From the NCBI GenBank assembly GCA_002245135.1, contig NGBS01000896.1, forward strand, positions 30,525 through 94,524: a stretch of 64,000 nt of DNA. The letters run 5' to 3'. The translations under genes and the position numbers were made by a program. Every line of letters starts with the position of its first letter. The first letter of the stretch is position 1. The notes under the pieces were generated by a model. That model was not told where the DNA came from. It ran no database searches and saw only the letters and a list, made by a program, of their open reading frames with translations. Of the stretch, positions 12,101 to 23,899 are shown piece after piece. The DNA is from Proteromonas lacertae. Its lineage: Eukaryota; Sar; Bigyra; Opalinata; Proteromonadidae.

Positions 12101-14842
12101 AATGAAACAGATTTAGGTAAGAGTAGTAAAGGATATTGGTTAAAAAAGAATATAATAAATGATTTACAATACAATGCACAAGCTCAACAGCTATTAAATG
12201 AAGAATATGAACAATTGGAGAGAGATCGATTAGACTTATTAGATATCTGCAGAATGAGAGGTGCTAATATGATTGATGATAAGAAATTACCATTACCAGT
12301 GAATATAGAAAGATTAATAGACAATGCTAAACAGAATTACAGTGTAGGTCAAGATGCTAGTGATTTAAATCCATTAGAGATTATTACTGAAGTGAGAAAG
12401 TTGTTAGATAGTTGTGTAGTTATACCTGGTGAAGATAGATTGAGTAAAGAAGCACAATATAATGCAACTTTATTGTTTAAAATATTAGTTAGATCTTCAA
12501 TGGCAAGTAAAGTGTTATTAGAAAAACATCATTTCACAAAAGATGCATTTAATTCCTTAATAAAATCAATAAAAGAGAGATTTAATATTTCAATAGCTCA
12601 ACCTGGTGAAGCTTGTGGTGTAGTTGCAGCTCAATCATTGGGCGAACCAACCACTCAAATGACATTAAATACCTTTCATTATGCTGGTGTATCTAGTAAG
12701 AATGCAACTCTTGGTGTTCCTCGTTTAACCGAAATCATCAATGTAGTTGAAGAGATTAAAGCTCCATCTTGTAATATCTATTTTAATGTAGATAAATCGA
12801 CTTATGAAAAAGATGATAAAGAGGCAGAATCTAGAGCTAAAACCTATATTCAAGATATGTGGGGACAAATTGAATATACATTATTAAAAGATATAGTTGA
12901 AAGAGTGGAGATATATTATGATCCAAACTGGAAAGAAGAAGGAGGAAGTGTTGTAGTAGAAGATCATGAAATGATAAGTAATTACTTAGAAATGCCTGAT
13001 AAGAACTTTGAAAATAAAGAAGTAAGTGCTTGGTTGTTAAGATTGAAACTAAGTCGTGCATTTAATGTAAAGAAGATAAAATTAGAACAAATTAGTGAAA
13101 AGATCAAAGAATATATGAATGGTGATTCATTAGATAATGCATTAGTGATCTGCTCTGTAGATGAAACAAAACCAGTAATTCATATTCGAATAGTAGAAAA
13201 ACCTGATGAAGAAGATGATGAAGAAAATGAAAGTATGGTAGATCAATTGAAACAAATGCAAGAAGTATTATTAGAGAGAATAAAGATCTGTGGTATAAAA
13301 GGAATCAATAAGATTTATATAAACAGTAAAAGTTATAAAAAATTTGATCCACGAAATGGTTTTTTGAATATAAGTGAATGGATGGTAGAAACTGATGGAA
13401 GTAATTTAAAAGATGTAATGAAAATTGAAGAAGTAGATTTCCGTCGAACATATTCAAACAATTCCGTTGAAATATTCCGAGTATTAGGTATAGAAGCAGC
13501 TAGAGCATCTTTATTCAATGAAATTCGAAGTGTGATGTCATTTGATGGATCTTATGTGAATTACCGTCATATGGCAATATTAGTTGATATAATGACATCT
13601 AAAGGATTCTTAATGTCAATTACTCGTCATGGTATCAACCGAACTGATAATAGTGTATTGATGAAAGCCTCCTTTGAAGAATCATTAGAAATCTTAGAAG
13701 AAGCAGCAGCAATGAGTGAAAGTGATAATGTAGTAGGTGTAAGTGCAAGTGTAATGGTTGGTAAAATCAATCCAAGTGGAACTGGTTCAATCGATTGTTA
13801 TTTAGATCCAACAGTATTAGAAAGATATGCAATGGAACTTACACCAACAGAGAATATTTCATCTAATTATATTAATCTGAATAAAGATTCATCAAATTCT
13901 CAATTTTTAACACCTTCCATTAATAAAACTCCTTATTATTCTCCCTCAATTAATAATGTATCACCTTGGCAAGGTAATTTATCACCTGATGCTGATATAG
14001 AACAATTTAGTCCAGATATTGAATACTCTCCTGATGAAGATTCATCTCCAATATTTACTCCAAATGGTGGTATTAATAATAGCAGTAGATATAATAATAA
14101 TAATAATAATGGAAATGAATATTCACCATATACTCCATCTTCACCTATTTATACTCCTGGTAGTAGTAGTGGAGGTAGAAGTGATTCATCTTATACACCA
14201 ACTAAAACAAATTCATATTCTCCTACTTCACCTCAATACAGTCCTACATCTCCACAATATTCTCCAACTAGTCCACAGTATTCACCTACATCACCTAAAT
14301 ATTCACCAACATCACCACAATACTCTCCAACAAGTCCTCAATACAGTCCTACATCTCCTCAATATTCACCAACTAGTCCTCAATATTCACCAACATCACC
14401 ACAGTATTCACCAACATCACCTCAATACAGCCCAACATCTCCTCAATACAGCCCAACATCTCCTCAATATTCACCTACATCTCCACAATACTCTCCTACT
14501 TCACCTCAGTATTCTCCAACATCTCCTCAATATTCACCAACTAGTCCACAATATTCTCCAACATCACCTCAATATTCTCCAACATCACCTCAATATTCTC
14601 CAACATCACCACAGTATTCACCAACCTCACCACAATATAGTCCAACCTCACCTCAATATTCACCTACATCTCCACAATACTCCACATCTCCTCATACTTC
14701 ACCACTATCCAATACAGCCCAACATCTCCTCAATATTCACCAACTAGTCCACAATATTCACCAACTTCACCAACATTTAGTCCAACATCACCAGAATACA
14801 GTCCAAGTTCACCTCAACATTCTCCAAGGTAATGGAAATTGA
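9105..14842 (+). CDS. RPB1: RNA polymerase II largest subunit
   Basis: Exons 9105-9382, 9418-10069, 10108-10377, 10509-11064 and 11106-14842 (introns 35, 38, 131 and 41 nt; the last donor could be a few bases upstream). About 1830 aa. Diagnostic blocks: zinc-binding [35 protein letters not shown], the active-site [12 protein letters not shown], the bridge-helix region [19 protein letters not shown], and the trigger loop [17 protein letters not shown]. The C-terminus holds 22 uninterrupted CTD heptads, nearly all YSPTSPQ. After base ~14680 the heptad frame is lost. The remaining heptads continue in another frame that ends at a TAA at 14830-14832, whereas the present frame ends at 14842 in unrelated sequence. 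Either a consensus error or a real frameshift could explain this. Confidence 0.97.
14216..14832 (+). repeat. RPB1 CTD heptad repeat array (21-bp units)
   Basis: From 14216 to 14677 there are exactly 22 tandem 21-bp units encoding YSPTSPQ; unit 4 ends in Lys. Codons vary (agt/tca/tct/agc for Ser), so the array is conserved at protein level rather than freshly amplified. At 14678-14715 units are degraded by small indels. From about 14716 to 14832, units encoding [21 protein letters not shown] and YSPSSPQ resume in a frame shifted by one base. Confidence 0.92.
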
Positions 14843-15064
14843 GATAGAAATGTGAAAAGATAAAGATAATATATTTTTTATTTCTTTTTCTTTTGTTATA
14901 TATTGTTTACTTTGTTTAATACTTTAAAAATAAACAATAATAATAAATCTATTCAATAATAAGCATAATAACACTGTCTAATCTATTTTGCAAACAATAA
15001 ATAATATCAACTACTTAATAACAAATTATATTATACATATTACAATATCTAAATAATTTGCTTT
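14843..15064. other. AT-rich intergenic spacer, no gene seen
   Basis: Downstream of RPB1 the DNA is rich in AATAAT and TATTT stretches that could include the RPB1 poly(A) site. I see no coding potential, RNA gene or repeat. The inverted duplication begins at about 15065. Confidence 0.5.
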
Positions 15065-15387
15065 ATATTTAACTAATTAAGTAAATCTTATCAAACACAT
15101 TTTCAAATATTAATTACAACTTCATTATATGAGTTTAAGCATAATGAATATTGCCATCATATCTCTAGTAGATTTCTTTCTCAAATCACAAACTAATGTT
15201 TATATTATGAATTATAAACTATCCCATGATGTAATATTAACACCATTCATTCTAATCTAATCAATTACATTGAAATTATCAAGAAATTAAGACAGTTTGT
15301 GAAATAAAAATCATTTTTAATTTTGGGTTATTCAAAATTTTGATAAAAATCAAATTTCGTTATTTTTGTTTATATATTCACATAAAG

Positions 15388-17497
15388 ATGATAATAAAAG
15401 TGAATAAAAGCATAAGAGAAGAGGGGTATTTAATATATTTATATTTTATGATAGATTGTGTCGAAAATTGGTTAAAAGTGGTTTTGGTGATATAGAAGTG
15501 AAGATTGGAGATAATCGAATAATGTCAATCAAATCAATTTTAGTGAATGGAAATGAAACTGTAAAGAAACTGTTGTTAGATCGTGAGTTTGTAGGAGTTT
15601 TGGAGTTATATGAAGAAATACGAAGAAATTGGCTATTATGAGATGGAGAAATACTACAGTGGTGGTGAACTGATAATGTGTAAAGAGAATGTGTGTGAAG
15701 TGTTGATGTTTTGTTTATGTTATTGTGAAAAAGAGATAATAAATGATTGTTATGAATTTATGAAGAATAATATAGATGATGAAGTATTAATGAAATTAAT
15801 TCATATATGTAATGTATTTCCAGGATGTTTAAGAGAGATAGAAGACTTGAAAAATATGGAAATAGAAAAGCGAGGATATAAATATTTATATAAGAATGAA
15901 TATTTGTTGAGATTAGAAATGAATAATTTGATAGAGATATTAAATATGAGAGATGTGATAATTCGAAGTGAGTTATGGTTATTAAATCGATTATTAGAAT
16001 GGTATAAATCCAAAAAGAATAGTGAAGAGATTAAAGATGATTTCAAGTGTTTAATAGAAGAAGATATCGATTGTGAAAAGATAAAAGAGAATGAAATAGA
16101 AAATGAGAAAAAAGAGATGTTGAAAGAAATGAAAATCCAATTGAAAAAGAAAGAATCAAATAACTATATCGATTTATATGAGATAAGAGATGAAAATATA
16201 CAAAATATAGTTGTGAATAATTATGTTGAAGATAATAAAGAAAAAGAATTTAGTGAAGAAGAAAAAGAAAGTTTAATGAAGATAAAACAGGAAGAATTGA
16301 ATGATAATATTATCAAGTTAATTGAAATGAATAAAATGAAGATTACAGAAATAGTATTAATGATAATAAAATACAAAAGAATGAAGATCGAAAGTATAAA
16401 TGCTAAAAATATATTTTATATAGAATATATCTCAAATATTGATAAGAGAAATATATTGGATAGATTATGTTTGGAATATAATGAGAATAAAAGAAATCGA
16501 ACCAATGAAGTGTTTATGTTTATTTATAGATGATAGAAAGAATATTTCATCAATAGAAGATCATTGTGGAAAAGAAATTCTTTTCAGTATGTTAAATGAA
16601 GATTATTATTTAAACAACACACCAAAAGAGTTAGTAGTGAACTATATAAAAGAAAATAAATTGAGTTTAAAAGAAGAAGAAGAAATGAGTGAAATAATGA
16701 AAGATAAAGAATTATTGAAAGAATTAAAAACAGAAAGAATTACTTCACTTTCATATCCTCAATTTGATTATATATTTGATGCAAATGAAGAAATCTCTAT
16801 AATTCCTTCATATGATGGAAATCGATGTGAATTTTCGATAAATCCTTCCTTACCTGATGGTTTAAATATAAATAGAGAGAATGGAATAATTCATGGAAAA
16901 GTAGATAATGGATATAAAAAGAGAGAATATGAAATAAGTTGTAAAAATAATCAAAGTGAAAATAAATTCAAAATTTCATTAGAATTATTATTAGCCAGAT
17001 TTATAGATATTGATGATTGTGATGTTAATATAGTATCAAATAATGGAAAATTAATGACTTGTCCATTTGAAGAATGTGATGTATATTGTTATTTAAATTT
17101 AAAAATGGAAAGTAGAGTTTATCATATCAAATATAAATATTATAAAGATAGTTATTTGTTTTTAGGTTTATCAACTAATAATACATATTCTGGAACTGGT
17201 ATTGATGAGCAACCATTTACATGTAATTATGTTGCATGGAGTGTTAAAAGTGAAGATATTACTAGATATTGCCATATTGGAAGAATCGTGAATAAAAATC
17301 CAAATTTCAATAATCATGGAGATGGTTCAATTTATGAAGTGATTATTGATATGAATAAAAGAGAATTTTCGATTAGTCATAATGATTCATCTCCTGTTTT
17401 ACTTGTTAAAGATTTACCTTCTCCATTATATCCTTATGCTGATTTAGAATTGAAAAACACTTCTATTGAATTATTATCAGCCTATCGTCAAGATTAA
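15388..17497 (+). pseudogene. BTB/BACK-SPRY gene, copy A, two frameshifts
   Basis: The intact sister is at 34753-36865 on the other strand. As there, exon 1 starts at ATG 15388 and joins exon 2 across a 29-nt intron (15426-15454). Compared with the sister, copy A has one extra base near 15620 (GAAATACGAAG against GAAATCGAAG) and one near 16503 (CGAACCAATGAAG against CGAACCATGAAG). Each shifts the frame, leaving three open segments (to 15641, 15610-16533 and 16439-17497). Domains in order: BTB-like, BACK-like, coiled coil, a He_PIG-like block (NPSLPDGLNINRENGIIHGK), and SPRY-like. Unless these are consensus errors, only a truncated N-terminal fragment could be made. Confidence 0.72.
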
Positions 17498-17713
17498 CAT
17501 ATTTATATCTATTTACTATTTTATATTGATTTTCTATTCATCTAATTTCATTTACTTTTGTTGTTTTTTTATTTTTTCAAAATACATTTTCTCAAACATG
17601 TTTGTTATTTTTTAAATTTCAAATTGATTTTGTTTGTCTATGCCTTTCTCAATCAAGATAAAAAGTATAAGAATTGTTAAAACTGTATCAAAATAGAGTA
17701 TTTAATATAAATA

Positions 17714-17990
17714 ATGAAGAATAGATTTGAAGGAGTTGGTTTTTGGTCTTGGAATATAAAAGAAGAATTTTGTGGGATTTGTCAAAGTCCATTTGATGGT
17801 TGTTGTCCAGAATGCAATTCTCCTGGAAGTAATTGTAGAATTAGTATATAAAAATAGAAATCTATTGTATGTGATAGAAAGAGGTAGTTGTAAGCATAGT
17901 TTCCATGTTCATTGTATAGAAAAATGGTTATTATCTTCCAAAAAATGTCCACTTTGTAGAAATGTTTGGTGTGTTAGTGATAATAGTTAA
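17714..17990 (+). CDS. APC11: Anaphase-promoting complex subunit 11, copy A
   Basis: Exons 17714-17843 and 17878-17990 give 80 aa, against 84 in human APC11. It shows the APC11-specific RING-H2 layout: [19 protein letters not shown], then after the intron [14 protein letters not shown] and CPLCRNVW. The spacing between the SNC and GSC cysteines matches APC11 exactly only if the 34-nt intron (17844-17877) is removed, which confirms the splice. The protein is the catalytic RING subunit that recruits E2 enzymes to the APC/C ubiquitin ligase. A second, almost identical copy is at 34260-34536. Confidence 0.88.
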
Positions 17991-18248
17991 TATTGATATG
18001 TGAAATAATAATTTAATTGTTTTTAGTATGTTACATATTTCTTGTAAAATGAATAAATAAATAATGATATTAAAAATTACATCTCTTTCTACTAAATTTA
18101 TTATGAAAAATTAAATAACAATAACCAAAATCTCAAAACACAGCAAATATCAGCATAAAATACTATATTCTATTATAATTTCTTTCATTTACTCATTTTT
18201 GATGATTTTATTTAATTATTGGTAATTGAATGTAATTATTGTGTAATT

Positions 18249-19053
18249 ATGACAAAAATGAATAAGTGTGTTATTTTCTTGCTTGCGATAGGAATATCAA
18301 TAGTAATTATATTTAAAAATGATATATACTCAATAGACAATATTTGTATGCATAAATAATGCTGTAATTCTTGACAGTTGTTGGAAAGAAAGACCAGTTA
18401 AAGCTGCAGATGATACATATGATAGATATGGATATGTAGTATAAATATATGTAAATAATATATATATATAGTTGATAATGATAATTAATTTTCTTATTTC
18501 ATCATATTACCAAAAAGATATATATAGAGGTGTATATATAACGATTTATTTTTTCATTCAACACTTTATGAGAAGGATTCAATTAGATTATGTGATTAAA
18601 TACTGTATAATTGATTATTTATATGATCATAGTGAGATATTTATTCCCATGGTCTGCATGTGGTACAAGTAAATCAATATCAGGTCATACTCATTTGTAT
18701 AATAATAAATACTGTTATTATTGAATAGTTATGTTTTTCATTTATACTCAACATTTCATGTATTATTCTATACTCCTTATTCATTGTTATTAAATATTGG
18801 ATGTATAATACAATTATCATGGTGTATAACATCTTTATGTAAAACGTATTTTGGGGGATATCACAGCATGAGGCATATGATTTTGGGATTTTCAATAACC
18901 AATATTCTTTATTCAATGATGATTCCTTTGTTTACATTTTTGTATAAAAGATATAGGAATATAACAAAGATAGAAGTGATATTGCTATGTATATTAGTAG
19001 TTGATAGTTGTTATTTTGATATTTATTATTTTTTATATCCTTATGATGGTTAA
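18249..19053 (+). pseudogene. Possible decayed PAP2-type membrane phosphatase
   Basis: Coding-looking pieces lie in different frames. ATG 18249 opens a signal-anchor-like hydrophobic peptide. At 18373-18438 is a segment containing WKERPVKAADD. At 18650-18715 is a segment with CGTSKSISGHTHLY. From 18721 to 19053 an open stretch has several hydrophobic segments and YFGGYHSMRHMILGF. The KxRP, SGHT and K..Y.G.HS...(D)...GF elements in this order recall the three motifs of PAP2 lipid phosphatases (sphingosine-1-phosphate phosphatase type), though Arg and Asp of motif 3 are changed. I could not join the pieces with introns alone, so I treat it as broken. It abuts the end of the inverted duplication. 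Confidence 0.35.
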
Positions 19054-19221
19054 TTAGAATAATTGATGTTTTTTTCCCTATTTATATCATTTTGTGTATT
19101 GCTTATTTATGTGTCATGAAATAATCAATAACATAAAATGTGTGATAATACATTTTTAGTTATGCTCAAGCTTGATTACCTCAAATATTATTTTTAGTAT
19201 TTTTAATCATTTTACATAAGC

Positions 19222-21010
19222 ATGAAAAATATTAGGAAAAGTTGTGGAATTGCGCTTACTTGTTCCGAAAATAGTTCATTTATAGAGAAAAAACAAAAAC
19301 CGCCAAATGATAAAGTAATACATATCCCAATAAACAGTAATGCTTCAAGTGTTTCGAATGTGTTTTCATCAAAAGATGATATAACATTTAATATCAGCAA
19401 TACAAGAAGATCTATGAAAAGTAATGTAGAAATAAAAAATAAACAATCTAACCATCAGCAGACAATAGATATGCCTTACAAATCCTTAATAAGTAGTTCA
19501 AAAGATTTATCCAAAGAAATTGCAGTAGATTCTCAATCTCCAGATAGTATCAAAGCAGTAGCTGTTGTGGAAGATAATGATCCATTTGCTGATCTTAAAG
19601 CAAGTTTTGCTGATATTAGTAAATCACCAATAAAAAAGCCACCTAATGATAAAGAGTCAAAGAAACAACAACTATCCAATAATAAACGTAAATTGCCAGC
19701 TTCAAATACAAAGCGATCAAATAAAAGATGTAAATCGTCAGTTTCAAATTCACAACCAAATGTAGAGAAAAATATATCATCAAATGAAACTACACAACCA
19801 AAAGAAGAATGTATATTATCATCTGCAGATATACAATCAAATAAAGAAAATAATAAATTATCAACCTCGAACAAACAATCAAATAATAGAATTAATACAT
19901 CATCAATTGGAAACACACAATTAAAAGAAAGATACATTGACTTATATGCAGATGTGCAATCAAATAATAGATTTAATACATCATCATTAGCTTCAAATTC
20001 ACAACTGTATAAACAGAATAATATGTACAAATACACTTCTCAATCAAAAAATTCCTATAATGTAACTTCGCAATCAAATTACTTTTATTCAAATAAAACT
20101 AATAATAATCCTTTAAAATCATCATTTGGAGGTGGATTTAAAAATTTAGGTTTAACTTGTTATATAGGTTCAGTTTTTGCCATTTTATCACATATTGACG
20201 TATTTCTAATAGAATTGACTGAGTATAAAGATATTAGCAACAAATTAATAACAGAGTTTAAAAAAACAATAGCTAATAGTGCTTATAATTTCATACATTA
20301 TTCTGGTCCAGTGGATATAAGTAATTTCAAAAATGAATTAGATAAAGTGACAAAAGATTATAAAGATGGTCAAAATGATGCTCATGCATTTTTAATGAGT
20401 TTGTTCACTCAATTTGAAATTAATAAATTAAATAAATTAAATGAAATATTCTTATTCAAAACTAAATCATATGGTGAATGCAATAAATGCAATGAAGCAT
20501 ACGAGATAAATGATCCAGATGACAATAGGTCATGTTTAATGATTGAAAATTATCAAAATGACTTAAAACTTCAATTTCAATTGGATATATTGTTTAATGA
20601 TAAACCTATGCTATGTAGAAAATGTAATGAGAGTGATTGTTATAAGAAAATAACTATAGAAACACTTCCTTCAATATTAACTATTTATTGTCATGTATAT
20701 ACATATATTATATTAATATACTTTATAGAGAATTACGCCTGCATATTCATTCATTTCTCCCAAAGAATCAATTCCTTTGTATTTAGATATGGAGAAATAT
20801 GTATCTAACAAAAATATGGTAAATACCAAATATATCATCAAAGGAGTTATTGTCCATAAAAGTTATACTACTGGTGGTGGTCATTATATTACCTACATTT
20901 ATTATGATAAGAGATGGTATGAATATGATGATGCTTATGTAAGTGTGAGATATTCAGTTCCGCCTTTAGTGAATACTAATGCGTTTTTGTTGTTTTATGA
21001 AAGGTTGTAA
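19222..21010 (+). CDS. Ubiquitin-specific protease (peptidase C19)
   Basis: Exons 19222-20694 and 20729-21010, 584 aa. The first ~290 residues are a low-complexity Asn/Ser/Lys region with imperfect repeats (QSNNR.NTSS). The catalytic domain starts at GFKNLGLTCYIGS, with the nucleophile at about Cys313. The usual GNTCY is GLTCY, but the Asn five residues before the Cys is kept. A zinc ribbon is formed by CNKC and CRKC. The His box GGGHYITYIYYDKRWYEYDD puts the catalytic His at about 543, with a following Asp. The family removes ubiquitin from proteins; substrate unknown. The domain is short, like compact protist USPs. Confidence 0.85.
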
Positions 21011-21081
21011 TTTTTTTTTTTTTATATATTATTTTTATGTTGTAAAAAATATAAAGAAACAAAAAGTGTGTAGTAGTTTTC

Positions 21082-22829
21082 TTAATTTTCTAAAATTCTA
21101 CCTAATAATTCATGAATTTTACTTTCATCTTCTTCATATTTACTAACCAACATATCATCACAATCATTTTTCAATTTATTTTGGAATATTTTCATACTGC
21201 TTTGAAGAATATTCTTTTCATCACTATTCATTTTCATTTTATCTTTTGATATTTCTTCAAAAATGTATAATAAAATATAACCAAATAGACAATTAATAAG
21301 ACATTCATCTTCTTCATAAAGCTTTATCAATGATTGAAGTATACTAAAGAATAAAGAATACTATAAATTATATTAGTAAAAAAAAAGACATACATCGATA
21401 TTATCACTATAATCAACTCCTCTATCTTTCAAATCATTAAGTATACTCATTATTAAATACAATTCACTTATTGCTGCTTCACTTTCAATTGAATAATACA
21501 TTAAATACTTATGATAGAAGTATTTAATTAATTCAGATAGTTCTTTTATACCATTGTTATTGAGAAACAGTTTTAAACCATTTTCATCATCCTATACATT
21601 CAATATATATAATTATATATATATACAATTATATTGAATAAACTTGGTAATAAGTAGATTTTTGTACATTCATTTATAGTATTTTCTTTACTTTTATCAA
21701 CAACAGTTCGTGAAAATAAATTTGGCAAAATATCATATATAGCAAGGTATTAAATTAGTATAACATTCCTTCATAAACAATCCAATTAATTTTATACTAT
21801 AAATTGTATAATTTATCAAATGTTCATCATTTTCTTTATTCAATTCAAATATTTTCTTCAAATACTCAATAATAAAGGATGAAATATCCAATAGTTTTGA
21901 TTGGATTAATGCAATATCAGAATCTGTTAAATGTAAAGTAGATTCTTCATCTATTAGTTCACTTATACAGAATTCAATAAAATGTAAATATTTTCTTATA
22001 TTATGGTTGATAATCTCTATACACTTATCATCATATTGTTGATGATTTGATTTGTTTTCATTTAAATTTATTCTTTCTATATCATCATAATATACTTTAA
22101 TCTCTATTGTTATAAGACTTAACAACAAAACGAATAGTGTTTCAGAAATTGATTTACATTCTATTTCAATAATAAAATATATGAAGTGATTGATAAATAT
22201 ACTATTTTTCCACTCTAATGGATGATTAACTATCATTGTGATTAGTAAATTGTATATTGAATTCTTCATATTTATAGAAAGATAACATTGTAAATCTGTA
22301 TATAATATTTGATAAAGATCTTGGAATTGAGATAATGAATGGTTTGGACAATCTATTAAATAGGATGTATAATTAGTATGTCATATATACGGTTTGAGTT
22401 AAGCAACGCATTTAAAAAATCAATTAATAGGAATCTGATATATAACTTTAAGTTTTTAATTAATGATATGAGGATTTTACTACTAGATTCTGACCATGTC
22501 AGTGAAGAATTACATTTTGTAACTATTTCAATCATTAAATACACTATTTTGTGCAATTCTAACTCATATCTTGAACAACTTGCATAATTATCAAATAGAT
22601 CAGAAATAAAAGAATTTGGGCTTACTTCTTTTGTCTGACTGATTTTCAGTTTATCTTCGTTCTTTTTGATACATTCATCTAAAATTACAACCAATCTATC
22701 TAGTACAGAGCTACTTACCGAATTAAACCCCTTATCATTTATCATTTGTTGCAGTTTATTAATTTGATCATCAATATCACCGGCAGATTCACTGATAGTA
22801 GTAAGTATTTCATCTAGATGATGATCCAT
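21082..22829 (-). CDS. Unidentified helical protein, probable frameshift
   Basis: Proposed exons: 22829-22391, 22352-21627, 21591-21394 and 21360-21082 (introns 38, 35 and 33 nt), about 546 aa. It is almost entirely predicted helix with Leu/Ile/Glu-rich segments, as in HEAT/ARM-like scaffolds, but I recognise no family. Near 21744 the frame changes: the open frame runs ...TNLIP and stops, while LAIYDILPNLFSRTVVDKSK continues one base out of phase with no splice site between. The exon lengths become divisible by three only if one base is removed there, so a single-base insertion (real or error) is likely. Confidence 0.5.
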
Positions 22830-23148
22830 TCAAAAATATAAAATACACTGTATTATATGTATTTAATGTATTGTTTTAAAAAGCCATATGTAGCTATTTT
22901 TGTAGTTTATGATATGTTGAGAATAAAAGTTCTAATAGTATTTTTAGAAAAAGTAACAAAACAAATTTAAGTATTTGAATTTTTTAAACATTAACTGCAA
23001 ATAATAGCAAATATTATTTAATTCAAGCTTTTATTAATATTCGTATAAATTTTACATGATGATTGGCTATAGAATATTCTTTATTCTATTTGTAAAGTCT
23101 TAACAAAAATATTCGTTTCAAAAGATATTAATTTATTGTTTTGAATAA
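22830..23148. other. Divergent intergenic region
   Basis: 319 bp between two divergently transcribed genes. It is AT rich with T and A runs. No gene or recognisable regulatory element is seen; it should contain both promoters. Confidence 0.4.
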
Positions 23149-23796
23149 ATGGCTGAATATCATATTATCTATTACAATTGTCGAGGTCGTTCTGAAGTTT
23201 CAAGAATAGTTCTTGAACTTGCAGGTAAGACCTATGATGAAGAATATGTAGACGACAAATGGCCTGAAATGAAAAAGAAATTAACTGATTCTGGTGAAAT
23301 TGCATTTGGACAAGTGCCATTATTTAAACATAATGGCAAGAACATCTGTCAAAGTTGCACAATACTAAGATATTTAGCCAGACTGTATATTTTTAGTCTT
23401 ATGTTAATAGTTATGGTTACTATGGCGAAAATGAATGATGAAAAATGGCAAATTGATATGGTTGTTGATGGAACTTACGATTTAAGATCAAAACTATATG
23501 ATGCAACAATTGATAACAAAAATGCAGAAGCTGATACTAAAGTATTTGTTGAGACAGTACTTCCAACATGGCTATCTTATTTTGAAAACTTAAAGAAGAG
23601 AAATGAAGGTGATTATTTTGTAGGAAAGAAAGTATCCATAGCTGATATTGCTGTATATGATGTATTATATGAGTGTAATGTTGCTGCTAAAGGTAAAGTG
23701 TTAGAAAATGAAACTTTAAAGAAATTTATGGAATCTTTCGAAAAAATACCCAAATATGCTGAATACCGTAAGTCATCAAGATGGCATAAAGAATAA
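23149..23796 (+). CDS. Sigma-class-like glutathione S-transferase
   Basis: 215 aa if read through. The N-terminal thioredoxin-like half has the catalytic Tyr region (EYHIIYYNCRGRSE), and the glutathione-binding QVPLFKHNGK and QSCTILRYLAR typical of sigma GSTs. The C-terminal helical half ends KYAEYRKSSRW. Bases 23385-23410 look exactly like an intron (GTATATTTTTAG...TTAATAG, 26 nt). Splicing restores the family motif YGYYGEN but then shifts the frame at GGCGAAAATGAATGA. Retention keeps the frame open with a hydrophobic insert. One extra base near 23430-23437 would reconcile both. A second gene copy with the same intron lies at 53631. Confidence 0.82.
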   Translation: MAEYHIIYYNCRGRSEVSRIVLELAGKTYDEEYVDDKWPEMKKKLTDSGEIAFGQVPLFKHNGKNICQSCTILRYLARLYIFSLMLIVMVTMAKMNDEKWQIDMVVDGTYDLRSKLYDATIDNKNAEADTKVFVETVLPTWLSYFENLKKRNEGDYFVGKKVSIADIAVYDVLYECNVAAKGKVLENETLKKFMESFEKIPKYAEYRKSSRWHKE

Positions 23797-23899
23797 TTGA
23801 AATTGAAATTATATTTTATTGATTCTTATCATATTTTTTGATTTATATACAAATCCATTACGATTATAGAATAAATAAACTTATTAACACACAGAATAT

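Larger units (their letters stand above)
15065..18070 (+). repeat. Inverted segmental duplication, copy A
   Basis: This ~3.0-kb block is present again in reverse complement at about 34175-37186. Both copies hold a BTB/BACK-SPRY gene followed by an APC11-like gene in the same relative order, with near-identical introns and flanks. Similarity starts near the motif ATTTAACTAATTAAG at 15067 and fades after the AATAAATAAATAATGATA stretch near 18070. Differences are scattered substitutions and a few single-base indels, which suggests a recent event. Confidence 0.85.

Noticed and set aside
14019-14747. Long His/Leu/Asn-rich open frame overlapping the RPB1 CTD
   Set aside because: It is the shifted reading of the 21-bp heptad repeat; repetition keeps all frames open.
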